From Shewanella mangrovi (lineage in GTDB: Bacteria; Pseudomonadota; Gammaproteobacteria; Enterobacterales; Shewanellaceae), in assembly GCF_000753795.1 (NCBI RefSeq), contig NZ_JPEO01000002.1:124001-188000 (forward strand): DNA of 64,000 bases. Reading direction: 5' to 3'. Each line of letters opens with the position of its first letter. Position 1 is the first letter of the stretch. A program made the position numbers and the translations under genes. Positions 45,010 to 54,139 of the stretch are shown piece after piece. The notes beneath the pieces are model-generated. The model ran no database searches and had not been told where the DNA came from. It worked only from the letters and a program-made list of their open reading frames with translations.

Positions 45010-46146
45010 ATGGACACACATTCAGCCCTTTTTGAACAAGGTCGGAAGCGACTCCAAGCGTTACGCCAACTTCCACCTCGTCAAGAAACGTCTTTGCAGG
45101 AACGCATGCTCAAGCATGGGATCACTCGCCGTGATTTCATGAAATGGAGCGCCTCGGTTACCGCGCTGTTAGCACTGCCGCTACCCTTCAGTAATTTGGT
45201 TGCCGAAGCCGCAGAACTGGCTGACCGCGTACCGCTTATCTGGTTACATTTAGCCGAATGTACCGGTTGCTCTGAATCGCTGGTACGCGCAGATACTCCG
45301 AATCTCGACACCCTGATTTTCGACCATATCTCGCTCGAATATCACGAAACACTGATGGCCGCCGCTGGCTGGCAAGCTGAAGAAAACCTTGAACATGCCT
45401 TAGAAGCCTACAAAGGCAATTACCTATTAGCGGTTGAAGGTGCTGTGCCTACGGCGAACAACGGCACCTTCCTGACCGTTGGCTGTAAAGGCCACACTGG
45501 TATGGAAATCATCAAGGAAGCTGCTGAAGGTGCGGCTGCGATTGTTTCAGTCGGAACCTGTGCCTCATTCGGTGGTGTACAGGCCGCTGCGCCAAACCCA
45601 ACTGGCGCTAAAGGCGTTTATGAAGTGGTCAACAAATCAGTCGTTAACTTAGGTGGTTGCCCTCCAAGTGAGAAAAACATCGTCGGTACGCTGATGTACT
45701 TCGTGATGTTTGGCCGTCTGCCAGCACTGGATATGTTTAACCGTCCAAAATGGGCTTATGGCGCACGCGTGCACGATAACTGCGAACGTCGCGGTCGTTT
45801 TGATGCCGGTGAATTCGTTGAAAAATTCGGTGATGAAGGCGCAAAACAAGGCTACTGCCTCTACAAAGTCGGTTGTAAAGGTCCTTACACCTACAACAAC
45901 TGTCCGACAGAACGCTTTAACCACCATGTTAGCTGGCCAGTATTGGCTGGTCACGGATGTATGGGTTGCTCTGAACCTAACTTCTGGGATGACATGGCAG
46001 ACTTTGAAAAACCTCTTGGCCGTCAATTGTTACATGGTCTTGATGCAACCGCTGATACCATTGGTGGTGTCATTCTTGCCGCGACCGTTGTTGGTATCGG
46101 CGCTCACGCTGTTGCTAGTGTATTTGCCGGTTCCAAGGAGGACTAA
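45010..46146 (+). CDS. hyaA: Periplasmic [NiFe] hydrogenase small subunit, copy 2
   Basis: The paralogue of the copy 1 small subunit: 378 residues, aligned without gaps, about 86% identical by my count. All cluster ligands and the Tat motif (TRRDFMKWSA) are kept, and the oxygen-tolerance cysteines are likewise missing. Differences gather in the N-terminal lead, in 145-170 (TVGCKGHTGMEIIKE, which adds a Cys), around 205 and 265, and in the C-terminal helix. Codon use looks more biased towards CGT and GGT than in copy 1, which would fit higher expression. It heads the longer operon that continues through hypA. Confidence 0.94.
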   Translation: MDTHSALFEQGRKRLQALRQLPPRQETSLQERMLKHGITRRDFMKWSASVTALLALPLPFSNLVAEAAELADRVPLIWLHLAECTGCSESLVRADTPNLDTLIFDHISLEYHETLMAAAGWQAEENLEHALEAYKGNYLLAVEGAVPTANNGTFLTVGCKGHTGMEIIKEAAEGAAAIVSVGTCASFGGVQAAAPNPTGAKGVYEVVNKSVVNLGGCPPSEKNIVGTLMYFVMFGRLPALDMFNRPKWAYGARVHDNCERRGRFDAGEFVEKFGDEGAKQGYCLYKVGCKGPYTYNNCPTERFNHHVSWPVLAGHGCMGCSEPNFWDDMADFEKPLGRQLLHGLDATADTIGGVILAATVVGIGAHAVASVFAGSKED

Positions 46147-46150
46147 TTAA

Positions 46151-47851
46151 ATGAATCAACGTGTCGTTATTGATCCTATCACTCGTATCGAGGGCCACCT
46201 GCGTATTGAGGTGGAAGTGGATGAGAACAATGTCGTCCAGAAAGCCTGGTCTTCTTCAACCTTATGGCGTGGTCTGGAAGTTATTCTGAAAGGCCGTACA
46301 CCAATGGACGTGGGTCTGTTAGTACAACGTATATGCGGTGTATGTACCTATTCGCATTATCGTGCAGGTACCGAAGCGGTTGAAAACGCGCTGGGGCTGA
46401 AAATCCCATTGAATGCGCGTTATCTGCGTTCACTGATGCTGACATCACTGTTTATGCATGACCATATCGTGCATTTCTATCACCTGCACGGTCTGGACTG
46501 GGTAGACGTCGTATCAGCACTGAGTGCCGATCCTGTCAAAGCGTCGCAATTGGCGCATGAATATGTGCACAATCCAATTGCCACCAGCGACGGTGAACTG
46601 CGTGCAGTGCAAGAACGTGTCAAAGGTTTTGTGGAAACCGGTAAGTTAGGCCCATTCGCTAACGCCTACTGGGGTAACAAAACTTATAAGTTCTCACCAG
46701 AGCAAAACCTGATTGCGCTGTCGCACTATCTGAAAGCATTGGAAGTGCAACGTGTCGCAGCAGAGATGCTGGCGATCTTCGGTGGTAAACAACCTCACCC
46801 TCAATCTCTGGTCGTTGGTGGTGTAACCTCTGTGCGCGATATGCTGAGCCCTGCTCGTCTGCAAGAGTGGAAACAAAAACACGCCATCGTACAAGACTTT
46901 ATCGAACGTGCTTACCGCGCAGATATCGTCATGGCAGCATCGGCATTTGGTGGTGAATCATCAGTGTTGGGCGGCGTAAACGTTAAGAACTTCCTCTGTA
47001 CTAATGACTTTGCTACCGCTGATGGTGAGTACATCTTCCAACAAGGTGTGATCATGAATGGCGATCTGGGCAATGTCACTGACATCGACCCAACCAAGAT
47101 TGCAGAAGACGTGACGCACGCTTGGTACAGTGCTGATAAAGCTCAGCATCCATACGATGGCACGACTGTGCCTAACTACACGGGTTTGGTTGAGCGTGAC
47201 ACTGTATACGGCAAACTGCCAACACTGGATGGCGACAACAAGTACAGCTGGGTTAAATCACCACGTTACAACGGCGAACCTGTTGAAGTGGGTCCGTTAG
47301 CCTGTTTGCTGGTTAACTATGCCAAAGGCAATAAAGTAGTTGTTGACGCAGTAACTGGCTTATTGAATGCCACCGGTCTGCCGGTAGAAGCACTGTTTAC
47401 GACCTTAGGCCGTACTGCTGCCCGTATGCTGCAAACCAGTATCGTTGCTGCTGAAGGCTTGAAAACCTTTGATGCGCTGCTGAAAAACATTCTGGCTGAC
47501 GAATCGACTTACGTTGAACCACAAATCGACCCAAGCAAAGAGTATGTTGGTCACGCAATGATTGAAGCGCCACGCGGCATGCTGAGCCACTGGATCCGCA
47601 TTAAAGGCGGCTTGGTAGAAAATTATCAAGCGGTAGTACCGACCACATGGAACGCCGGTCCTAAAGACGCCAACGGTAACATCGGTCCATACGAAGCCTC
47701 ATTAGTCGGTTTGAAATTGGAAGATCCAACTAAGCCGTTAGAAGTGATCCGTATCATTCACTCTTTCGACCCATGTATGGCATGTGCAGTGCACGTGATG
47801 GATTACAAAGGTCAATCGCTGGGCGAGTTCCGTATTGACCCAAGCGCCTGA
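46151..47851 (+). CDS. hyaB: Periplasmic [NiFe] hydrogenase large subunit, copy 2
   Basis: 566 residues with the L1 motif in VQRICGVCTYSHYRAG and the L2 motif in FDPCMACAVH, followed by an 18-residue tail for protease removal (ends GEFRIDPSA). Compared with copy 1 the active-site regions are nearly unchanged. The segments around 95-150, 285-330 and 405-460 differ most, and these include surface loops and the L1-adjacent helix (SLFMHDHIV against ALHYHDHLV). It lies four bases after hyaA and 14 before hyaC, so the three subunits form one unit. Confidence 0.94.
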   Translation: MNQRVVIDPITRIEGHLRIEVEVDENNVVQKAWSSSTLWRGLEVILKGRTPMDVGLLVQRICGVCTYSHYRAGTEAVENALGLKIPLNARYLRSLMLTSLFMHDHIVHFYHLHGLDWVDVVSALSADPVKASQLAHEYVHNPIATSDGELRAVQERVKGFVETGKLGPFANAYWGNKTYKFSPEQNLIALSHYLKALEVQRVAAEMLAIFGGKQPHPQSLVVGGVTSVRDMLSPARLQEWKQKHAIVQDFIERAYRADIVMAASAFGGESSVLGGVNVKNFLCTNDFATADGEYIFQQGVIMNGDLGNVTDIDPTKIAEDVTHAWYSADKAQHPYDGTTVPNYTGLVERDTVYGKLPTLDGDNKYSWVKSPRYNGEPVEVGPLACLLVNYAKGNKVVVDAVTGLLNATGLPVEALFTTLGRTAARMLQTSIVAAEGLKTFDALLKNILADESTYVEPQIDPSKEYVGHAMIEAPRGMLSHWIRIKGGLVENYQAVVPTTWNAGPKDANGNIGPYEASLVGLKLEDPTKPLEVIRIIHSFDPCMACAVHVMDYKGQSLGEFRIDPSA

Positions 47852-47865
47852 TAAGGAGGTGTAAC

Positions 47866-48537
47866 ATGGCAACAGCAGAAGTTTCCTATAAACAGGAAAA
47901 AATCTTCAGTGCCGCGATACGTATTTTCCACTGGCTCAGGGCGTTGGCAATTACTGCACTGGTAGCAACTGGCTTTTATATCTCTTGGCCGTTTGTTGTT
48001 GGAGCAGAATCTACTGACATTTTGGTTCAGGGCTGGATCCGTTTCGCCCACCTGATTTTCGGATTTATTTTGTGTGCGATCACCCTTGCGCGCGCTTATC
48101 TGTACTTTTTCAGCAAGAGCGACATTGAACGTCGCTCGATGAAAGATGTCATGAGCGTCAACAGCTGGATCACGCAACTTAAATCCTATTTATGGATGGG
48201 TAAGCTCAACAAAGCTGGTGTATATGGCCCACTGCAATATGTGACCTATCTCATGGTTTCAGTGATGGCGTTCCTGATCTGTATTTCAGGTCTGATACTT
48301 TACGCCAACGTTTATCACGAAGCCTTTGGTGGTGCACTTTGGAGCATCGCGAGCTGGTGTACCGCACAATTAGGTGGTTTAGCGTGGGTGCGTATCTGGC
48401 ACCACTACATTACCTGGGTGTTCGTGATCTTTGTGGTGATCCACGTATACATGGCAGTCTGGACTGGCATCCGCTTCAAACATAACTCTGTTGATGCGAT
48501 TGTCTCGGGTTACGACTACCATCCAGACAAGCACTAG
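47866..48537 (+). CDS. hyaC: Ni/Fe-hydrogenase b-type cytochrome subunit, copy 2
   Basis: 223 residues, a four-helix membrane cytochrome b parallel to copy 1, with heme histidines in AIRIFHWLRAL, FAHLIFGF and HHYITWVFVIFVVIHVYMAVW. AAGGAGG stands seven bases before the ATG. The N-terminal cytosolic lead and the loop after helix 2 (SMKDVMSVNSWITQL) differ from copy 1. It connects the periplasmic dimer to the quinone pool, probably menaquinone under anoxic growth. hyaD starts seven bases after its stop codon. Confidence 0.93.
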   Translation: MATAEVSYKQEKIFSAAIRIFHWLRALAITALVATGFYISWPFVVGAESTDILVQGWIRFAHLIFGFILCAITLARAYLYFFSKSDIERRSMKDVMSVNSWITQLKSYLWMGKLNKAGVYGPLQYVTYLMVSVMAFLICISGLILYANVYHEAFGGALWSIASWCTAQLGGLAWVRIWHHYITWVFVIFVVIHVYMAVWTGIRFKHNSVDAIVSGYDYHPDKH

Positions 48538-48544
48538 GAGCCCA

Positions 48545-49144
48545 ATGAATACATTGCTGTTGGGAATTGGCAATGTGCTGTACGCCGATGAAGGTATCGG
48601 CGTACATTTTGTCAATTATATTCACGAAAACTACCAAATCACTCACCCGGAACATGAACTGGTGATGCTTGACGGTGGTACGCTGGCGCAAGGGTTAACC
48701 CCTATCATCGCGCAGTACCAAGCCCTTATTGTGGTGGACACCGTTAATGCTGCTGGTTGTGAACCGGGTGAAGTCTATTTTTTCGATTTTGATAACGCGC
48801 CACCTGAAATTGACTGGCAAGGCAGCGCACACGAAGTAGAAATGCTGCAAACGCTAACCATGATGGAAATGATGGGCGACCGTCCACATACCATGGTGCT
48901 CGGCGTTACTCCTACTGTAATTGAGCCGATGACTCTGGGACTGACTGAACGTATTTCAGCGGCTGTGCCGGTCATGGAAAAAGCGCTCATCAACTACCTT
49001 ACTAAGCTGGGCTGGCAATGCACTAAAGTCGCGAATACCGACATTGCTGAGCTGATCCCGCAATCCTATATTCCGCGCCTGTCGATGGGCGATCGGGACA
49101 GTGGTCACAAGCCACAGGTGAAGGAACCGCAGGATACTGAATAA
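48545..49144 (+). CDS. hyaD: Hydrogenase maturation protease
   Basis: A nickel-checking endopeptidase (peptidase A31) that trims the C-terminus of the large subunit. The metal-binding residues sit in LLGIGNVLYADEGIGVHFV (Glu), LIVVDTVNAAG (Asp) and GSAHEVEMLQTL (His). The ATG with AGGAG five bases upstream gives 199 residues; the upstream frame overlapping hyaC is not needed. Only this one copy exists in the window, so it is expected to serve both HyaB paralogues. Their C-terminal tails agree over the first ten or so residues past the cut. Confidence 0.93.
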   Translation: MNTLLLGIGNVLYADEGIGVHFVNYIHENYQITHPEHELVMLDGGTLAQGLTPIIAQYQALIVVDTVNAAGCEPGEVYFFDFDNAPPEIDWQGSAHEVEMLQTLTMMEMMGDRPHTMVLGVTPTVIEPMTLGLTERISAAVPVMEKALINYLTKLGWQCTKVANTDIAELIPQSYIPRLSMGDRDSGHKPQVKEPQDTE

Positions 49145-49145
49145 T

Positions 49146-50933
49146 ATGAAATTAATAAGATTTGAGTTTGACTGTTCCAGTCAAGTGCCTTGGTATAACC
49201 ACTTATGCAATCAATACCTTAATTACTCTTCACTAACATTAACTGTTGGGCTTGTGGCAATTAAGGCACAAGCAGAATCGTTGCAGAGTCTACCTATAAC
49301 GTGGCGCTACATGATTGAAGCAGAGGGCGAACAGGCACCGCTTGAAGCGCTCGCGAACGAACTCGCGCAAGACTTTCTGCTAAGCACTTATCTACTCGAA
49401 TCTCGCATTGTGCCAGCCGCCGAACGTTTAGGCAGTAACAAACCGCTTAAGGAAACTGACGCACAACTGCCCTTTTGCCAACATTGTCAGCCGCAATTTG
49501 GCGATAATCAGCACGCCAATTTTGCTCAGTTAGTGCTACCGTGTTCGCATTGCCATGGCGAACGTGTTATCGAGGACAATGCTGACCTAGCCGCGCTACA
49601 AGTGGCAGATTTAGTCAATTTGGCAACGCAACTTCTGTCTGGCGAAACGATCACGCTGACTGATGTAATTGGCAGCATTCAACTAGGACGCCAACCTTTC
49701 AATGACGGCGATAGTGCAGTATTGGTGTGTAATCCCAATACATTAAGCGAGCATTTCGTACTGGAAAATCGCCAAGTATTGTCGCTGTCCTCCATCGAAA
49801 AGCCATTGCTGCTACTTAAGCCACAACCAACCAGTGGTATCAGCCAATCGCTGATACCGGTGGGGTTTGCCGCTAGCCGCTTGCAACAAGTGTTATGTGA
49901 ACTGTTGCGGGTTAAAGGAGTAGATTGGCTCTATATCAAGGGCGCAAAACGCTCTGTGTTTGCCAATGTGTTGGGTGTTGACCTGCCAGTACAGAGTCAA
50001 GCTTGTCAGTTAACACAGGCAGGTACTGGATTTACGCTCGCCGAGCCACTGCATGAAAGTGTCCGATTTGGCAATTATGTCGCGGTAGCGAGTGGCAATC
50101 GTAAACAACCGCAGATCATCAGTAGCTTAAGCACGGAGCAAAACGTCTGGGATAGCACCGACACACGCAAAGCGGCGGAATGCGCGGCTTTAGCGCTTGG
50201 CGCAGAATTTGGCCAATCAAGTCACTACGCGCTGATTTACTTTAGCGAACAATATGATAGCCAAATCCTCGTGCGCGATGATAAAGGTTCGCTGACCTCA
50301 TTTTTAACCCTGCCTAAGCTGCCAGCGAATGGTTCCGCAATTCATGCGGCAATGCAAATTAGCGAACACGCTGGTGTATGGCAAAAATTTGTCGGACAGC
50401 AGCCAGCTATTTTAGAACGCTTACTTGCACTAGATCTCAACGACTACAGTGCCGCCACCTTAAATAGCCTGTGGGCGGTTGCTGCAGTGTTGATTGGCCT
50501 GAATGGCGAATCAGCCAAAAGCTTAGCCACTAGCTTTGTGTCCAGCGCGATGGCCAATTGCAGCGCTAACTCGCCGCGCATCGATTTTCCACTGGTTAAG
50601 CGGGAAGACGGTAGCAGCACTATTGACTGGACGAAAGCCATTGGCACCTTAGTCAGTTTCCGTCTTGCAGGCGACAATGATGAAGCCAAACTCGCATTCG
50701 CCATGCATGATTCGTTAGCCGACTTTATCGCAAATTGGATTGAGCGGTTGGATCTTAACTCAGGCATTGAACGCGTTTACTTGGCAGGCAGTGATATCGC
50801 TAATCCCGTGATTGTTAAGCGGTTAGGTTTACGCTTAGGCAAAAACTTCCCGATGGCTTCTAGCCAACAGCAAGATCTCGATGGCGCATTGTTGGCGACA
50901 GGCGCACTTTATTTGCGTCAACGCCGAGGCTAA
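49146..50933 (+). CDS. HypF-like protein lacking catalytic motifs, probable hydrogenase accessory protein
   Basis: A 595-residue protein inside the maturation operon, two bases after hyaD and just before hypF. It reads as a decayed HypF paralogue. One zinc finger is kept with exact HypF spacing, C111-x2-C114-x18-C133-x2-C136, at nearly the same position as finger 1 of HypF (119-144). The acylphosphatase motif VQGVGFRPW becomes SSQVPWY, and finger 2 is gone. EKPLLLLKPQP and the following helix recall the YrdC-like domain. The C-terminal VYLAGSDIANPVIVKRLG and DGALLATGALYL recall the HypF carbamoyltransferase end, without the HHxxxH metal motif. A scaffold or regulator of HypF is my guess. Shewanella genomes, as I recall, carry a conserved unnamed gene here. 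Confidence 0.75.
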   Translation: MKLIRFEFDCSSQVPWYNHLCNQYLNYSSLTLTVGLVAIKAQAESLQSLPITWRYMIEAEGEQAPLEALANELAQDFLLSTYLLESRIVPAAERLGSNKPLKETDAQLPFCQHCQPQFGDNQHANFAQLVLPCSHCHGERVIEDNADLAALQVADLVNLATQLLSGETITLTDVIGSIQLGRQPFNDGDSAVLVCNPNTLSEHFVLENRQVLSLSSIEKPLLLLKPQPTSGISQSLIPVGFAASRLQQVLCELLRVKGVDWLYIKGAKRSVFANVLGVDLPVQSQACQLTQAGTGFTLAEPLHESVRFGNYVAVASGNRKQPQIISSLSTEQNVWDSTDTRKAAECAALALGAEFGQSSHYALIYFSEQYDSQILVRDDKGSLTSFLTLPKLPANGSAIHAAMQISEHAGVWQKFVGQQPAILERLLALDLNDYSAATLNSLWAVAAVLIGLNGESAKSLATSFVSSAMANCSANSPRIDFPLVKREDGSSTIDWTKAIGTLVSFRLAGDNDEAKLAFAMHDSLADFIANWIERLDLNSGIERVYLAGSDIANPVIVKRLGLRLGKNFPMASSQQQDLDGALLATGALYLRQRRG

Positions 50934-50936
50934 CTG

Positions 50937-53351
50937 ATGACTATCGCCACACCTTGCCCCTTGCCGCAGTTGCTAGCGCGTCGCTATCGCATGCACGGCA
51001 TTGTCCAAGGTGTGGGATTTCGTCCTTGGATTTATCAGCTTGCGCTGCGCTGTCAACTCACTGGCTATGTGTTGAATAACTGTGAAGGTGTCACCGTTGT
51101 CGTGCAAGGTTCAGCGCATGCGATCAATCAATTTGATAGCTTACTTTATGTCGACAGACCACCACTGGCGCGACTTGATGACATACTGAAGCAAGCCATC
51201 GACGTAGACAGCCAGTTATTGCAATTTAGCATCAAAAAAAGTGACAGCAGCGATAGTGCCTTAACTGTAGTGAGCAGTGATAAAAGTAGCTGTCCTGAGT
51301 GTTTGGCGGAGATGCGCGATCCAAACAACCGTCACTACCATTATCCTTTTGTTAACTGTACCCACTGCGGCCCGCGTTACACCATCATAAATCGCCTGCC
51401 ATACGATCGTAAAAACACCTCAATGGCCTCGTTTGAGATGTGCCGTGACTGCCGTAGTGCGTATGAAAACCCGCTCGACCGCCGCTATCACGCCCAACCT
51501 GTGAGCTGCCCTAATTGCGGGCCTCAATTGCGCTATTTGGATGCTCACGGCGTTAGCTTGGCCGACCGCGATGCAGCATTAACTCGTGCAATCGCCGCAC
51601 TAAAACGCGGTGAGATTCTCGCGATTAAAGGATTGGGTGGTTTTCATCTGGTCTGTGATGCCACATCTGATGAGGCCGTTCAAACGTTACGCCGTCGTAA
51701 GCAGCGTCCCGCCAAACCGTTAGCAGTGATGGTGGCTGATCTTACGATGGCCAAACAATATGCCAAAGGCTCTGAAAAAGAGTGGCAGCTGCTCGCCAGC
51801 CAAGAACGGCCGATTGTCCTGCTTGCCAAAAATGAACCAGCAGGCGCAACCTTAAAACTCAGTGATGCCGTCGCACCAGAGATTGATCGTCTTGGGCTAT
51901 TTCTGCCTTACACGCCGTTGCACACATTGCTACTTGATGCGCTGCAATTGCCCATAGTGGCCACCAGTGCCAACCTTTCTGGCGAACCGATTATTACCGA
52001 CAGCCAAGACATTATCGCCCAGTTGGCAACTGGGCCTTTTGCAGTGGTCGATGGCGTACTCGACCATAACCGCCCTATTCTTAACGGCTGCGATGATTCG
52101 GTCGTGCAAATTGTCGGTGACGATATTCAGGTAATGCGATTGGCGCGCGGCTACGCACCGCTGATGTTACCGAGCAAATCAGCGCCTGCTGCCACTGAAC
52201 ACGCCGTGTTAGCGGTTGGCCCACAGCAAAAAAATACCCTCGCGCTGAATATTGGCAACAACCTATGTTTAAGCCCACACATAGGCGATCTGTTTTCGCT
52301 GGGTGCTGAAGGTTACTTTCAACGTACCCTAGGCAGTTTTCAGCGCATGTATCAGTTTCAAGCGCGGCATATTGTGCGCGATTTACACCCGCAATATGCT
52401 TCCAGTATCTGGGCTGAGAATCAAACTGCGCCCAAAATTGCCGTACAACATCATTATGGCCATGTGTTAGCCACGTTGGCCGCCAATGATTACCAAGGCC
52501 AAGTGTTAGGTTTTAGTTTTGATGGCACCGGGCTTGGCGATAATGGTGAGCTGTGGGGCGGCGAGCTGTTGTTAGCTGACAATCACCACTATCAGCGCCT
52601 CATTACCCTCAAACCCTTTGCGCTCATCGGCAATGAATTAGCCATCAAACAACCTTGGCGGATTGTATTTGCTCTATTGGCTGAGCAGTTTGAGCAGCAG
52701 ACGCTCAGCCAATTGCCCTGCTTTGCTGGCCTGTCCTTAAGCCAACTCAATAACCTTAGACGCGTGATGGACAGTGGTAAAATGCCGCAGACCCATTCCA
52801 TTGGTCGTTTATTCGATGCTCTTGCGGTGTTATTGGGATTAATGCACGAGACGCAATTTGAAGGTCAAGCAGGAATTTTGCTTGAAACTGCGGCAAGGCG
52901 CGCATTAGCAAATCATGTTATGCCATATCCTTTGACACTTAAGTGCGAAGCTCACGCCGGAGCTCAGCTGGGTTGCTGGAACGCTCACGCGCTATTTGCC
53001 GAGGTAATGCATGCCATGTTAGCCGGGGCAGATACAGACGCATTAGCGCTTGGTTTTATTCAAGCGCTTGCTCAGGCCGTAGTCGACGCAACTCAGGCGG
53101 CACAACAATTTATACAACAACCGCTGCCAGTAGTAATGACAGGCGGCGTATTTCAGAATCGGTGTTTAACCGAATTCTGCCAACAAGCATTTGATGTTCT
53201 GGGCATCTCTTGGTTACCGCAGGGACTGGTTCCGGTCAATGATGGCGGTATCGCACTAGGACAACTTTGGTACGGTTTGCACCATCTTCAGCAAACCGAC
53301 ATGGAATTACCGAAGCCGACAGCAACGGCTTCACAGGAAATATCGGAGTAG
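50937..53351 (+). CDS. hypF: Carbamoyltransferase HypF
   Basis: HypF uses carbamoyl phosphate and ATP to place a carbamoyl group on HypE, the source of the CN ligands of the Ni-Fe centre. All domains are present in order: acylphosphatase (about 16-105, GIVQGVGFRPW), two zinc fingers (C119-C144 and C169-C194, each Cx2Cx18Cx2C), YrdC-like (about 205-385, LAIKGLGGFHLVCDA), and Kae1-like (about 420-790, with the metal site VQHHYGHVLA and VVMTGGVFQN). At 804 residues it is full length and looks active. It follows the HypF-like gene after three bases. Confidence 0.96.
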   Translation: MTIATPCPLPQLLARRYRMHGIVQGVGFRPWIYQLALRCQLTGYVLNNCEGVTVVVQGSAHAINQFDSLLYVDRPPLARLDDILKQAIDVDSQLLQFSIKKSDSSDSALTVVSSDKSSCPECLAEMRDPNNRHYHYPFVNCTHCGPRYTIINRLPYDRKNTSMASFEMCRDCRSAYENPLDRRYHAQPVSCPNCGPQLRYLDAHGVSLADRDAALTRAIAALKRGEILAIKGLGGFHLVCDATSDEAVQTLRRRKQRPAKPLAVMVADLTMAKQYAKGSEKEWQLLASQERPIVLLAKNEPAGATLKLSDAVAPEIDRLGLFLPYTPLHTLLLDALQLPIVATSANLSGEPIITDSQDIIAQLATGPFAVVDGVLDHNRPILNGCDDSVVQIVGDDIQVMRLARGYAPLMLPSKSAPAATEHAVLAVGPQQKNTLALNIGNNLCLSPHIGDLFSLGAEGYFQRTLGSFQRMYQFQARHIVRDLHPQYASSIWAENQTAPKIAVQHHYGHVLATLAANDYQGQVLGFSFDGTGLGDNGELWGGELLLADNHHYQRLITLKPFALIGNELAIKQPWRIVFALLAEQFEQQTLSQLPCFAGLSLSQLNNLRRVMDSGKMPQTHSIGRLFDALAVLLGLMHETQFEGQAGILLETAARRALANHVMPYPLTLKCEAHAGAQLGCWNAHALFAEVMHAMLAGADTDALALGFIQALAQAVVDATQAAQQFIQQPLPVVMTGGVFQNRCLTEFCQQAFDVLGISWLPQGLVPVNDGGIALGQLWYGLHHLQQTDMELPKPTATASQEISE

Positions 53352-53353
53352 AT

Positions 53354-54139
53354 ATGTGTAAAGATTGCGGATGTTCACTGGCGGGTGAAGGTCATTCCCA
53401 TCATCACGCGCACGATCATGGCCATGATCAACTGATGACCAACCCTCAGCTCAATGACAAGAAGACCTTGTCGGTTATTCACAAGATCCTCGATAAAAAC
53501 GATATTGAAGCCGCCCACAACCGCGAGCATTTTGAGGCCCACGGCGTAATGGCGTTTAACCTGATGAGTAGCCCAGGCAGTGGCAAAACCACCCTGCTGG
53601 AGCATTTGGCCGAATACACTAGCAAACAATACTGCGTGATTGAAGGCGACTTAGAAACCTCACGTGATGCGGATCGTTTGAAAGCCAAAGGTATCAGTGC
53701 TATTCAAATCCAAACCGGTAGCGCCTGCCACTTAGATGCCTTTATGGTGCACGGTGCACTGCATCAACAGCCACTAGATACCATGGATATATGCTTTGTC
53801 GAGAACGTCGGAAATCTCGTGTGTCCGGCCAGTTATGATGTTGGCACTCACAAAAACGTAGTGCTGGTTTCAGTACCCGAAGGCGAAGACAAAATCGAAA
53901 AATATCCGGTGATGTTCCGTAAAGCGGATGTGGTATTTATCACCAAGTGCGACTTATTGCCTTACTTCGACTTCAATCCTGACGTTGCCAAAGCAGCGGT
54001 GCTAAAACTCAATCCAAATGCGCAAGTGTTTAACGTATCCGTCAAAGACGCTGACAGCATGAAGGCGGTGGCCGACTGGTTTGAAACCGAGTTAGCCGGA
54101 TTCGCCAACACTGCCAGTAACACAGAGGAGTCAGCCTAA
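53354..54139 (+). CDS. hypB: Hydrogenase nickel incorporation protein HypB
   Basis: A metal-regulated GTPase that delivers nickel with HypA. The N-terminal high-affinity nickel motif MCKDCGC is followed by a short His-rich stretch (HSHHHAHDHGHD). The G domain has the P loop in LMSSPGSGKTTLLE, metal-site His/Cys in QTGSACHLDAFMVH, ENVGNLVCPA, and FITKCDLLPY for guanine. The ATG at 53354, two bases after the hypF stop, gives 261 residues. An upstream frame that overlaps hypF is rejected because it would displace the Cys motif from the N-terminus. Confidence 0.95.
   Translation: MCKDCGCSLAGEGHSHHHAHDHGHDQLMTNPQLNDKKTLSVIHKILDKNDIEAAHNREHFEAHGVMAFNLMSSPGSGKTTLLEHLAEYTSKQYCVIEGDLETSRDADRLKAKGISAIQIQTGSACHLDAFMVHGALHQQPLDTMDICFVENVGNLVCPASYDVGTHKNVVLVSVPEGEDKIEKYPVMFRKADVVFITKCDLLPYFDFNPDVAKAAVLKLNPNAQVFNVSVKDADSMKAVADWFETELAGFANTASNTEESA

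Noticed and set aside
44960-45142. A 60-codon plus-strand frame (GTG start) overlapping the beginning of hyaA copy 2
   Set aside because: It lies out of frame over the start of a certain gene, has no convincing ribosome binding site and no counterpart before copy 1.
53267-53353. Longer HypB beginning inside hypF
   Set aside because: It would bury the N-terminal nickel motif CxxCGC; the ATG at 53354 follows the hypF stop directly.
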